From Brevibacillus migulae (GTDB taxonomy: Bacteria > Bacillota > Bacilli > Brevibacillales > Brevibacillaceae): a DNA stretch of 64,000 nucleotides. This document shows, in pieces, positions 24,521 to 32,750 of this stretch (its first letter is position 1; every line of letters starts with the position of its first letter). The notes beneath the pieces are model-generated. The model was given only the letters and a program-made list of their open reading frames with translations, searched no databases and was not told the origin of the DNA. The stretch is taken from NCBI RefSeq assembly GCF_004521915.1, contig NZ_SDKD01000001.1, positions 310,001 through 374,000 of the forward strand, read 5' to 3'. Both the position numbers and the translations under genes were made by a program.

Positions 24521-24760
24521 GCAATCGCTACGTGAGGAAGGGAAGAGAGGGTCGGGCGGAGTCTTTGTCACACCTGCTGAGGTGGAGCTTCCAAAAACGG
24601 GACACGCTTGTCGCGCAACCTCTACGTATGAATATGCTTCCTCGAAACTTTTGGGCGACGTACAGGTTTTGGAAGCGGATCCGGACAGTAAACACTTCCT
24701 TGCGGGTGTGGCAAGAACGCAGCACCGCCCTCTCTTCCCTTCCCCCACCACGATGATTGC
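24521..24760. repeat. 240-bp imperfect palindrome (foldback element)
   Basis: The left arm GCAATCGCTACGTGAGG and the right arm (reverse complement GCAATCATCGTGGTGGG) enclose a perfect 16-bp pair: GGAAGGGAAGAGAGGG at 24536-24551 with its complement at 24728-24743. Pairing continues inward through the CACACC and CTTCCAAAA blocks (about 24570-24595 with 24665-24710). The loop is about 60-70 nt. Reading frames of 60-150 codons occur on both strands, as expected of a palindrome, and none has a convincing start. A miniature transposable element or large structured RNA is possible. No target-site duplication could be defined. Confidence 0.75.
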
Positions 24761-24775
24761 ACAATAATACACAAA

Positions 24776-24810
24776 GGCTCCGCCAAAAGCAGGCGGAGCC
24801 AGTTTTTTTT
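24776..24810. terminator. Hairpin terminator between the repeat region and uspA
   Basis: Perfect GGCTCCGCC/GGCGGAGCC stem with a 7-nt loop followed by TTTTTTTT on the plus strand. It lies just beyond the uspA stop, so it probably ends that minus-strand transcript too. The same stem occurs at 56953-56977. Confidence 0.75.
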
Positions 24811-24816
24811 CACAAA

Positions 24817-25245
24817 TTATCGGACCACAAGCACAGGACACTTTGCATAGTGCAGGACTTTTCCGCTGACACTGCCGAGGAATACGGAGGATACCAAGCC
24901 GTGTCCTTGACTGCCGAGCACGATCAGATCGCAGCCGTCCTCTTCGGCTTTTGCGCAAATCACTTCTGCAGGATTTCCGACTTCGGTCAAATACGTAACG
25001 CGGTTTTTATCGGGGAATCGCTGCCAAGCTGAGAAGGCAGGTGTCTCTTCAGCCGGGGAGATAAACACCTCTTGATAGGCTCCGGTCGCATAAGCGGTTC
25101 CCACGGTTAACGCACTCATCGGCTGCTGGACAAACAGGATGGTGATCATGGTCTCGGAAGATTCGGTAATGGCGTTTATTGCATAATCAACTGCTTTTTC
25201 TGAGAGTTCGGATCCGTCTACGGCAAGCAAGATGTTTTTGAACAT
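24817..25245 (-). CDS. Universal stress protein, UspA family
   Basis: A 142-residue Usp domain. It starts MFKNILLAVDGSE and has the ATP-binding motif GSQGHGLVSSVFLGSVS (GxxG-x9-GS), so it belongs to the nucleotide-binding Usp branch. GGAGCG lies 9 nt before the ATG. It is 34 bp downstream of the doxX-like gene and probably cotranscribed from the FNR-type promoter, which matches the known anaerobic or stationary-phase use of Usp proteins. Specific role unknown. Confidence 0.9.
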   Translation of the reverse strand: MFKNILLAVDGSELSEKAVDYAINAITESSETMITILFVQQPMSALTVGTAYATGAYQEVFISPAEETPAFSAWQRFPDKNRVTYLTEVGNPAEVICAKAEEDGCDLIVLGSQGHGLVSSVFLGSVSGKVLHYAKCPVLVVR

Positions 25246-25279
25246 AGGTCAATCGCTCCATTCGATTTCGATTTACCAG

Positions 25280-25807
25280 CTAGGCAATTTTCTTATGAAT
25301 CGGAGTCACCGGTGTTTTCGGTGGGGTACGGTGAAACAGCCGATCATAGAAGGGATAGAGATAACGGTCCAGACCGAAGTACCCGGCATTGCGGCCGCCG
25401 ATCAGGATAAACAAGGTGAGCATGATCATCCAGGGATTGCTCGATACTGTTCCGGCGTATAGAAAGGCGAAGTTCATCACGACCCCGAAGAAGCCGGCTG
25501 CCGTTGTCAGACATCCCAGGATCAGGCCCAATCCAACCAGAAATTCTCCATAAGGGATGACGAAGTTGATCAGATCGATGTTTGGCAGCGCAAAGCTTTT
25601 CAAAAATGCGGTGTATGTTGGATAGATGATTTCATTGTGACTGACTACAGGGTTTGCAACGGCCTTTTCCAAAAATCCGCCTGCGCTAAATCCTTCGCCT
25701 GTGAGCTTGCCCCAACCGGCAGACATCCACTCCCAACCGAGGTAAAGCCGAGCGAGAAGCAGGAGGACAGAAGCGTATACGTTCTTTCTAAGCCATTCTA
25801 CAAACAT
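25280..25807 (-). CDS. DoxX/DoxD-family membrane protein
   Basis: A 175-residue protein with four membrane helices and the DoxX features ARLYLGWEWMSAGWGKL, PYGEFLVGLGLILG and GGRNAGYFGLDRYL. DoxD-type proteins are quinone-interacting membrane subunits, for example of thiosulfate:quinone oxidoreductase; other DoxX proteins act in redox stress. The substrate here is unknown. Start ATG 25807 is chosen because GGTGGTGA is just upstream; longer in-frame starts (25822, 25906) lack a ribosome site, and 25906 would lie inside the FNR box. Confidence 0.82.
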   Translation of the reverse strand: MFVEWLRKNVYASVLLLLARLYLGWEWMSAGWGKLTGEGFSAGGFLEKAVANPVVSHNEIIYPTYTAFLKSFALPNIDLINFVIPYGEFLVGLGLILGCLTTAAGFFGVVMNFAFLYAGTVSSNPWMIMLTLFILIGGRNAGYFGLDRYLYPFYDRLFHRTPPKTPVTPIHKKIA

Positions 25808-25864
25808 AACGGTCACCACCATTGGTTGATTGGGATGGGGAATCTGGTTCCTCTTCCCACCTTT

Positions 25865-25907
25865 ATTGTAAGTCGCGGCTAGATGCGCAGATGTGATGAA
25901 GATCACT
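25865..25907 (-). promoter_or_regulatory. FNR-dependent promoter of the doxX-uspA operon
   Basis: TGTGA-TGAAGA-TCACT at 25892-25907 and, on the minus strand, the -10 hexamer TACAAT at 25865-25870, with the same 37-bp spacing as at the two other FNR promoters of the window. Transcription would start near 25858. Confidence 0.78.
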
Positions 25908-25988
25908 AGTTTGTGAAAAGTTTCTCATTATTTGCGAGTAGGAGCTATGATATACTGATGGGAAAGAATTGATGGACACGAGGATTGA

Positions 25989-26963
25989 ATGATGATGATG
26001 ACAAAATGGAAAATCGGCACACGCATTATCAAGACGGCTGTAGGGGTTGCGCTCTCCGTCTTTCTGGCGCAGTGGGCTGGCCTACAATTTTATACGATGG
26101 CAGGGGTCCTGACGATGCTTTGCATCCAGGTAACGAGGAAGAAATCGCTGCAAACATCAGGCAAGCGGATAGGCGCCTGCTTTCTCGGGCTGCTGCTGAG
26201 CTTCTTCTTGTTTGACTGGATAGGCTATCATCCGGCTACCTTGTTTTTGACGGTAATCATTCTGCTGCCGCTGCTGGTCAAGCTTCGTCTGCAGGACGGG
26301 GTCACGACAAGCATGGTGGTCATTCTGCAAATCTATACCCAAAAGGAGTTCACCATTCCGCTCTTTCTGAATGAAATGGGACTGGTCGGCATCGGGGTAG
26401 GGGTCGCGCTGTTGATGAATCTGTATATGCCAAAGCGTGAAAATCAAATGTCAGCCGTACAGCAAAAGCTGGAAAGCAATTTTGCCTTAATCCTGCGGGA
26501 GTTCGCCGTGTATTTGCGGCGGGGGGAAAGCGAGTGGGATGGCAGGGAAATGCTGGAGACCGCGGAACTGTTGGAACAAATGGAAACGATGGCGATCCAA
26601 AACATGGAGAACCAGCTTTTTCGCAAGGATGATGACTATTACAGGACGTATTCTATGCGGGCCAAGCAATTCGAGCTGCTGGAAGCCATGCTGCCCATCA
26701 TCTCGTCGCTTTATGAACAAGTACCGCATGCGGAGCGATTGGCGAACTTCTTGGATAAGCTGAGTGAGCAAATCTATGACGATGAACACGCATACGTTCT
26801 GCTCGAGGAATTACGCGAGATGAGAAAGATGCACAAGACGCAGCCGCTGCCGGTTACCAGGGCGGAGTTTGAGACGAGAGCCTCTCTGTATCATTTATTT
26901 AACGAGATGGAGCATTTTTTGATGCTTTATCGAGAGGGGAAGCTACAGCAGAGAGCGGTGTAA
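25989..26963 (+). CDS. Aromatic acid exporter-like membrane protein (FUSC/ArAE family)
   Basis: A 324-residue protein. Four to five hydrophobic helices occupy residues 10-145 (TRIIKTAVGVALSVFLAQW and later), followed by a long helical cytoplasmic domain. The opening is typical of the Bacillus YqjA-like aromatic acid exporter family, believed to export aromatic carboxylates. Several ATG codons are in tandem (25989-25998); AGGA at 25981 favours the second or third. It is divergent from the doxX-uspA operon, but the FNR box is not well placed for it. Confidence 0.82.
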   Translation: MMMMTKWKIGTRIIKTAVGVALSVFLAQWAGLQFYTMAGVLTMLCIQVTRKKSLQTSGKRIGACFLGLLLSFFLFDWIGYHPATLFLTVIILLPLLVKLRLQDGVTTSMVVILQIYTQKEFTIPLFLNEMGLVGIGVGVALLMNLYMPKRENQMSAVQQKLESNFALILREFAVYLRRGESEWDGREMLETAELLEQMETMAIQNMENQLFRKDDDYYRTYSMRAKQFELLEAMLPIISSLYEQVPHAERLANFLDKLSEQIYDDEHAYVLLEELREMRKMHKTQPLPVTRAEFETRASLYHLFNEMEHFLMLYREGKLQQRAV

Positions 26964-26989
26964 AGCCGCAGGATCAGCTGATGAAAAAA

Positions 26990-27022
26990 GGCAACCGATG
27001 CTTCTTCGGTTGCCTTATTTTT
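26990..27022 (+). terminator. Terminator of the exporter-like gene
   Basis: GGCAACCGA/TCGGTTGCC stem followed by TTATTTTTT. Confidence 0.85.
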
Positions 27023-27178
27023 TAGGCAAGGACAGCTGCCGCTAGGACCAAGCTTCCCCGCAGAACATGTATGGCTTCTGCAAATCCCCCTGCAAAAGGG
27101 ACTTGTTCCCGTTAAAAACTGAACCTTTTCCTAACTGAGCGCCAATATAGGGTGAAAGAACGTTTAGGAGGGCCCTCA

Positions 27179-27754
27179 ATGACAGACCAGGAGCTTCAAA
27201 CTTGGATCAAGCAAGCGATCGCCGGCGATCAAACCGCTTTTTCCGCCTTATATGAACTGACGCTGGATGATGTATACCGTACTGTCGCGTTCTTGGTAAA
27301 CAACAAGCAGGATGTGCACGACGTGGTGAGTGAGGTCTATATCCAGCTGTGGAACTCACTGCCCAGCTACGATCCCGGCAGACCCTTTCATTTTTGGCTT
27401 CATGGCTTGGTCGTCCGGCAGGCGAGCAACTGGAAGAGGCGCATTTGGCGCGGATTCCGTCTTCTTGAACGCACGCGTCTTCAAGAAGAGGGAGCTGCCG
27501 TTTCCATCGATGAGGAGATCCTGCGGGAAGAGACTGCCGGCGAATTGGTCGTATGCATCAGCAAGCTTTCGTATAAGCTTCGCGTCGTCGTCGTGTACCG
27601 CTATTTTCACGAATACAGCCTGGAGCAGATCGCGGCTTTGCTAGACATTCCTGTAGGAACGGTAAAATCACGGCTGCACCTGGCGCTGAAAGAGATTCGC
27701 AAGCACTACGAGCCATTTCTCAAAGGAAAGGTGGAGGCGCAAGATGCCTATTGA
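27179..27754 (+). CDS. ECF-type sigma factor
   Basis: A 191-residue sigma-70 family member with region 2 (DVVSEVYIQLWNSLPSYDP) and region 4 (LRVVVVYRYFHEYSLEQIAALLDIPVGTVKSRLH). AGGAGGG lies 6 nt before ATG 27179. The next gene starts 11 bp before its stop and encodes a membrane protein that should be its anti-sigma factor. A GAACC element at about 27120, upstream of the start, resembles the AAC-type -35 box used by ECF sigmas and may indicate autoregulation. The inducing signal is unknown. Confidence 0.9.
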   Translation: MTDQELQTWIKQAIAGDQTAFSALYELTLDDVYRTVAFLVNNKQDVHDVVSEVYIQLWNSLPSYDPGRPFHFWLHGLVVRQASNWKRRIWRGFRLLERTRLQEEGAAVSIDEEILREETAGELVVCISKLSYKLRVVVVYRYFHEYSLEQIAALLDIPVGTVKSRLHLALKEIRKHYEPFLKGKVEAQDAY

Positions 27755-28685
27755 AGAGCAAATTCGACCGGAAATGAAAAAAGCAGCGGGATCCATGGAG
27801 GTCCCTCGTGATCTGGATGAGCGCATTCGTAGCTCCATCCAAGGCATGACCCGGCCTGCAAAGCTGGCAGGCACAGTGGGAAACAAGCGCCGTCTCGTGG
27901 CAGGGGTCATTGCTGCGACCTTGCTGATTCCAACGGGGGTATTCGCCGGCTCGTATTTGGCCGATCAGATTTTTGGCTCCATGGAGAATGTACAAAAGCA
28001 CGGAGGATCGGCAGCGGAGTATGAAAAGTTGGAAGCAAAGCTGCAGCAGGCGAAGGAAGTGTTGGGGGAGCAAGAATATAGCGAGTTTGCTGACAAACTC
28101 CAACGTTTTGCCGAGCTCCAATTGCGGATAACCGATACGGAAGGCGTGGTGCATCCGGAAAGACTCCAGGGGGAGGAAAAGAGGCAGTATGAGCAAGTAA
28201 TGCAGGAACTCGCTCCGTATTTTGAGAAGCTCAACCAGACAGCTTCTGTGGAAGAGGAGCTGGAAAAGCTGACGCTGGAGGAAGCGAAGAAGCGCGTCTC
28301 CTTCCCGTTCCGGCATCCGCGCTATGTGCCGGAAGGGTATGTGCTGCAGCGAGGGGAAGGAAGCGTGTGGAAGGGAGTGGAAAATCAAGCTCCCGCCATC
28401 ACCTTGGAGTATCAAAAGGGAAGCGCCAGCATTCTCGTCACCTATGTACAGCTGGACAGCGACAGCAAGCCCAGCATGCCACAAGCATACAGCAAGGAGA
28501 CCGAGTATACGCTGGATGGATATGTCGCGCAGTATGGCGAAGAAGGAAAGAATGGGCGAAATGGTTTGCAAATCACGGTGCCGCGCAGGGGGGAACAGAG
28601 CGCTTATGCCGTCTATGCTTTTGGCCCGATAGAAAAAGGAGAATTAGAGAAAATCGCTCTCTCGGTAGTAAAAGAGAAAGAATAA
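27744..28685 (+). CDS. Membrane anti-sigma factor-like protein
   Basis: A 313-residue protein with a cytoplasmic N-terminal segment (1-50), one membrane helix (about 52-72, VAGVIAATLLIPTGVFAGSYL) and a large external domain with a helical part (85-200) and a beta-rich end of DUF4367 type. This topology and the 11-bp overlap with the sigma factor gene suggest that it sequesters the sigma factor until an external signal arrives. It lacks the HxxxCxxC zinc motif of ZAS anti-sigma factors. Confidence 0.75.
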   Translation: MPIEEQIRPEMKKAAGSMEVPRDLDERIRSSIQGMTRPAKLAGTVGNKRRLVAGVIAATLLIPTGVFAGSYLADQIFGSMENVQKHGGSAAEYEKLEAKLQQAKEVLGEQEYSEFADKLQRFAELQLRITDTEGVVHPERLQGEEKRQYEQVMQELAPYFEKLNQTASVEEELEKLTLEEAKKRVSFPFRHPRYVPEGYVLQRGEGSVWKGVENQAPAITLEYQKGSASILVTYVQLDSDSKPSMPQAYSKETEYTLDGYVAQYGEEGKNGRNGLQITVPRRGEQSAYAVYAFGPIEKGELEKIALSVVKEKE

Positions 28686-28698
28686 GACTTGCAAAAAG

Positions 28699-28728
28699 AA
28701 GGCACAGTCTAGTAACAGACTGTGCCTT
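28699..28728. terminator. Bidirectional terminator between anti-sigma gene and pgcA
   Basis: Perfect 12-bp inverted repeat AAGGCACAGTCT/AGACTGTGCCTT with a 6-nt loop. On the minus strand it is followed by CTTTTTTG, so it mainly terminates pgcA. Confidence 0.85.
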
Positions 28729-28734
28729 GATCAG

Positions 28735-30444
28735 CTATAGCTTTGTAGAGGATTCCATATACTGGATCAGCAGACGAGACAGCGCGTCTGCTTTTTTTTC
28801 TGCTTGTTCGGCGGATGAGTCAACCGCGCTGACGTACAGCTTGATTTTCGGTTCGGTTCCCGAAGGTCGCAGGGCAAACCAGCTGCCGTCAACCAGCATG
28901 TATTTCAATACGTTGGAGGTAGGAAGCCCCTCGATGCCTTGCTGATAATCTTTGATTTCCACGACCGCAAGAGAGGCGACATGCGGCAGCGGATTTTGGC
29001 GGAGTGTCTCCATCATGCGAGAGATCGCCGCTACGCCTTCCTTGCCCTTGCAAGTGACCGAATGCTGGCGGTCGCAATAATAACCGAAGCGTTCTTGAAG
29101 GAGAGACAGGGCATTCTCGAGCGTTTGCGCCTGATCTTTATAGAAAGCGGCCATCTCGGATAAGAGTAAGGCAGCTTGGATCGCATCTTTGTCGCGAACA
29201 AAATCCCCAATCAGATAACCATAGCTCTCCTCATAGCCGAAAAGGAAGGTATGAGAGCCTGATACGGTGCTGCGTTCGATCTTTTCAGCAATGTATTTGA
29301 ATCCGGTCAATGTATCGATCATCGTGACACCGTATGCTTGTGCGATCGATCGGCCCAGCTCGGAGCTGACGATTGTTTTGATCGCAAGTCCGTTATCAGG
29401 CAGCGTACCTTGGGCAGATCGTTGCTCCAGCAGGTAATGAAGCAGCAGCGCCCCCATCTGGTTGCCCGTCAACATCCGATAGCTGCCATCCTCCGTACGT
29501 ACCGCCATTCCCACCCGATCGGCATCTGGGTCCGTGCCAAGCACGATGTCGGCTCCTGTCTGTTGGGCCAGCCGGATCGCAAGCGTGAATGCCTGAGCTT
29601 CCTCCGGATTTGGCGAAGAGACCGTGGAGAAGTTCGGGTCTGGAGCGGCTTGCTCTTCGACGATATGAACCTGGTCAAAACCTGCACCGCGCAGCGCTTG
29701 GGATACTGGGACCAGGCCAGTTCCGTGCAGGGGTGTGTAGACGATGCGCAACTGTTCCTTCGCTTTGGCAAGTCCCGCAGGCTGCAATAAAAGTGTGGAC
29801 AGCTGTGCTTGATAGGCATCATCGATTTCAGCTCCAAGCATCTGGATCAGTCCGCGCGATATCCCTTCCTCCAGGGACAGGGCTGGCAGTGACAATTCGT
29901 CTTCGATGGCGGCGATTTTTTGCCAGATTTGATCCGCAGTATCCTCAGAGATTTGCCCGCCCGTCGCTTGATAGACTTTGTAGCCGTTGTATTCCGGCGG
30001 ATTGTGGCTCGCGGTAATCACGATCCCACCTGCCGCTTGCAGATGGCGGACAGCAAAGGAGAGCATCGGCGTTGGCCGAAGCTCATTGAACAGATAAGCC
30101 TTGATCCCGCAGGCAGCAAGCACGCCAGCCGCTTCTTGGGCGAATTCGCGGGACAGGTGGCGGGAATCATAGGCAATCGCGACGCCTTTGGTCCGATTGG
30201 CTTCCCCGGTTTCGAGCAGGTAGCGGGCAAAGCCATGGGTCGCACGGCGAATGGTGTACAGATTCATCCGATTGGTCCCGGCCCCAAGGACACCGCGCAG
30301 TCCGGCCGTGCCAAATTGCAGATGTGTATAAAAGCGATCCTCGATTTCCGCTTCATTCTGTAGAGCGAGAAGTTCTTCTTTTAAAGCAGGCTGTAAATCG
30401 GGATGGTTTTTCCAATGCTCATAGACAGCGAGATAGTTGCTCAC
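28735..30444 (-). CDS. pgcA: Alpha-phosphoglucomutase
   Basis: A 569-residue phosphohexomutase interconverting glucose 1-phosphate and glucose 6-phosphate. TASHNPPEYNGYKVY holds the phosphorylated serine, TDPDADRVG the metal-binding aspartates, GYEESYGY the sugar-binding loop, and RPSGTEPKIK the phosphate-binding loop. Length and motifs match PgcA of Bacillus. It is divergent from the gal operon, so the window joins the Leloir pathway product (glucose 1-phosphate) to glycolysis. Its start lies 80 bp from the A+T palindrome that may control both units. Confidence 0.93.
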   Translation of the reverse strand: MSNYLAVYEHWKNHPDLQPALKEELLALQNEAEIEDRFYTHLQFGTAGLRGVLGAGTNRMNLYTIRRATHGFARYLLETGEANRTKGVAIAYDSRHLSREFAQEAAGVLAACGIKAYLFNELRPTPMLSFAVRHLQAAGGIVITASHNPPEYNGYKVYQATGGQISEDTADQIWQKIAAIEDELSLPALSLEEGISRGLIQMLGAEIDDAYQAQLSTLLLQPAGLAKAKEQLRIVYTPLHGTGLVPVSQALRGAGFDQVHIVEEQAAPDPNFSTVSSPNPEEAQAFTLAIRLAQQTGADIVLGTDPDADRVGMAVRTEDGSYRMLTGNQMGALLLHYLLEQRSAQGTLPDNGLAIKTIVSSELGRSIAQAYGVTMIDTLTGFKYIAEKIERSTVSGSHTFLFGYEESYGYLIGDFVRDKDAIQAALLLSEMAAFYKDQAQTLENALSLLQERFGYYCDRQHSVTCKGKEGVAAISRMMETLRQNPLPHVASLAVVEIKDYQQGIEGLPTSNVLKYMLVDGSWFALRPSGTEPKIKLYVSAVDSSAEQAEKKADALSRLLIQYMESSTKL

Positions 30445-30523
30445 AAATGATACCTCCTGAAATTTTCGCCGAGGGATTTACAAATACATAATGGCATACT
30501 ATGATGAAGGCAAGATAGATAAT

Positions 30524-30539
30524 TAAATTAATTAATTTA
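30524..30539. promoter_or_regulatory. Palindromic operator between pgcA and galT
   Basis: TAAATTAATTAATTTA is a perfect 16-bp palindrome. It overlaps the place expected for the -35 of a galT promoter whose -10 may be TATACA at 30556-30561. A+T-rich palindromes are usual operators of ROK repressors, and a ROK gene ends the operon. Confidence 0.5.
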
Positions 30540-30582
30540 GTTCTGACATACCCATTATACATGCTTGAAGGAGGCGTGACAA

Positions 30583-31560
30583 TTGGCAGAGCTTCGTTAT
30601 AATCCACTGCTGGGTGACTGGACGATGGTGGCTTCCCACCGCCAGCATCGCCCGACAATGCCAAAAGATTTTTGTCCATTTTGCCCAGGTTCGGGAAAGG
30701 TGCCTGACGACTACACCGTATTCGCCTACAATAATGATTTCCCGGCTTTGATGCCAGAGCCGCCAGAGCCAGATCCGGTCGGGTCCGAGCTGTATCGCAC
30801 GGAAAAAGCGTACGGAAAATGCGAAGTGATCCTGTATTCACCGAACCATACGGCGACACTGCCCGAGCTGTCCGTGCCGCATATCGAAAAGCTGATCGAT
30901 TTGTGGACGGAGCGCTTTGTCGAGCTGGAAAAAGAGCCGCGCCACAAATACGTGATGATCTTTGAAAACCGCGGCGAAGAGTGCGGGGTCACCATGCCGC
31001 ACCCGCACGGACAAATTTACGCCTATTCGCAAATGCCGCTCAAGATTCAGACCGAGCTGAACAATTGCAAGCATCATCATGAGCAAAAAGGAACCTGCCT
31101 CATCTGTGACATGAATCGCGAGGAGAAGGAGTTTGCACAGCGCGTCATCTATGAAAATGACGACTTCATCGCATACATTCCGTTCTTCACGGATTACCCA
31201 TACGGACTGTTCATCACCAGCAAACGCCACTTGACCGCGCTGAGCGATTTTACGGAAAGAGAGAAGCATTCTCTGGCGGATATGCTGAAACAAATGACAG
31301 GAGCGATGGATACGCTGTTTGACCGTCTGTTCCCTTACATGATGGTCATCCACCAGCGCCCGGTGAACTCCGAGAGCGTAGAGGAGTACTACCACTTCCA
31401 TATCGAGTTCTATACACCGCTGCGGGAACCGAACAAGATCAAATACTACGCTTCCTCCGAAATGGGCGCATGGGCTGCATGCAATCCGCACGCAGTAGAA
31501 GAGACATCCGGCAAACTGCGGGAAGCGCATCAACGATATTTGGCAAAGCAAAATGGCTAA
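30583..31560 (+). CDS. galT: Galactose-1-phosphate uridylyltransferase
   Basis: A 325-residue class I GalT, exchanging UMP between UDP-glucose and galactose 1-phosphate. MPHPHGQIYAYSQMP around residue 142 carries the catalytic HPH histidine; FENRGEECGVTMPHPHG and HQRPVNSESVEEYYHFHIEF are conserved. It starts at TTG 30583 with AAGGAGG 9 nt upstream. First gene of galT-galK-galE. Class I GalT is less usual in Bacillota than class II. Confidence 0.93.
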   Translation: MAELRYNPLLGDWTMVASHRQHRPTMPKDFCPFCPGSGKVPDDYTVFAYNNDFPALMPEPPEPDPVGSELYRTEKAYGKCEVILYSPNHTATLPELSVPHIEKLIDLWTERFVELEKEPRHKYVMIFENRGEECGVTMPHPHGQIYAYSQMPLKIQTELNNCKHHHEQKGTCLICDMNREEKEFAQRVIYENDDFIAYIPFFTDYPYGLFITSKRHLTALSDFTEREKHSLADMLKQMTGAMDTLFDRLFPYMMVIHQRPVNSESVEEYYHFHIEFYTPLREPNKIKYYASSEMGAWAACNPHAVEETSGKLREAHQRYLAKQNG

Positions 31561-31574
31561 GCGAGGGATGGAGA

Positions 31575-32750
31575 ATGGGATACTTTGAGCAGTACACAGG
31601 CTCCGGCGGCGAAGATTTTCGCGTGTTCTTTGCGCCGGGACGCGTCAATTTGATTGGGGAGCATACCGATTATACAGGAGGCTATGTGTTTCCGGCGGCG
31701 CTGAGCTACGGGACATGGCTGGGCGTTCGTCCGCGTACAGATGGGCGGTTCCGCTTTTTCTCCACTTCCTTTGACAAGCAGGTGGACATCGGAGCCGATG
31801 AGCTGGCTTATTCAGCAGAAGATGGCTGGAGCAATTATCCGAAGGGTGTGCTGTGGATGCTGCAGCAGGAAGGCCATGCGTTTCCTGGCTATGACTTCGT
31901 CTTCCACGGCAACATTCCGAACGGGGCAGGCCTTTCCTCCTCTGCCTCCATTTCGATGGTGACCGCTTTGGCTTTGCGTGATTTGGGTCAATTGCCGCTC
32001 ACGACGATTGACTTGGTCAAGCTGACCCAGCGCATGGAAAATCAGTACATGGGCGTCAGCTGCGGGATCATGGATCAGTTTGCGGTGGGCATGGGCAAAG
32101 CGGGGCAAGCGATGCTCTTGCGCTGCGAGACACTCGAGTATGAGTATGTGCCGCTCGAGCTGGGGGACTATTCGCTGGTGATCATCAATAGCAATAAACG
32201 TAGAGAGCTGGCGGATTCCAAATACAACGAACGGGTAGCGGAATGCGCGACCGGATTTGCCCAGCTGCAAAAACAGCTGCCGCACGTCCCGAATCTGGGG
32301 AATGTGAATGCCGCGGATTGGGAGCGTTTTCAGGAGGAAGTCACCGATCCCGTGATCCGCAAACGTCTGGAGCATGTGATCCGTGAAAACGACCGGGTGA
32401 AGCGTTCTGCCGAGTCGCTCCGTCAGGGAGACTTGCTGGCATTTGGCGATTACATGCGCCGGTCGCACGAGTCATTGCGCGACCTGTACGAGGTGACAGG
32501 CAAAGAGCTGGATGCGCTGGTGGAAGCCGCATGGAAGGCGGAAGGATGCATCGGGGCGCGCATGACCGGAGCGGGCTTTGGCGGCTGTACCGTCAATCTG
32601 GTTCACCGCGATCAGGTAGACGCGTTCAAACGCGCTGTGGAAGAGGAGTATCGTGGGAAAACAGGCTTGCATCCCGATTTTTATCATTGCGAGATTGGCG
32701 ATGGGGCGCGAGAGATCGAACGGGGGGTAGAACCATGTCCATTTTGGTAA
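31575..32750 (+). CDS. galK: Galactokinase
   Basis: A 391-residue GHMP kinase phosphorylating galactose. GRVNLIGEHTDYTGGYVFP is the galactokinase signature near residue 22, GAGLSSSASIS the ATP loop, CGIMDQFAVGMGK the catalytic aspartate region, and GARMTGAGFGGCTVNL the C-terminal motif. ATG 31575 is 14 bp after galT; the frame extends back into galT only by chance. It overlaps galE by 16 bp. Confidence 0.94.
   Translation: MGYFEQYTGSGGEDFRVFFAPGRVNLIGEHTDYTGGYVFPAALSYGTWLGVRPRTDGRFRFFSTSFDKQVDIGADELAYSAEDGWSNYPKGVLWMLQQEGHAFPGYDFVFHGNIPNGAGLSSSASISMVTALALRDLGQLPLTTIDLVKLTQRMENQYMGVSCGIMDQFAVGMGKAGQAMLLRCETLEYEYVPLELGDYSLVIINSNKRRELADSKYNERVAECATGFAQLQKQLPHVPNLGNVNAADWERFQEEVTDPVIRKRLEHVIRENDRVKRSAESLRQGDLLAFGDYMRRSHESLRDLYEVTGKELDALVEAAWKAEGCIGARMTGAGFGGCTVNLVHRDQVDAFKRAVEEEYRGKTGLHPDFYHCEIGDGAREIERGVEPCPFW

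Noticed and set aside
24503..24958. Overlapping frames of 60-150 codons on both strands
   Set aside because: They arise because the region is a long palindrome; the two strands give similar peptides and none has a ribosome site or composition of a real protein.
25892..25960. Control of the aromatic-acid-exporter-like gene by the third FNR box
   Set aside because: The hexamer at the class II distance on the plus strand is TATTTG; the likely -10 of that gene (near 25949) is too far from the box.
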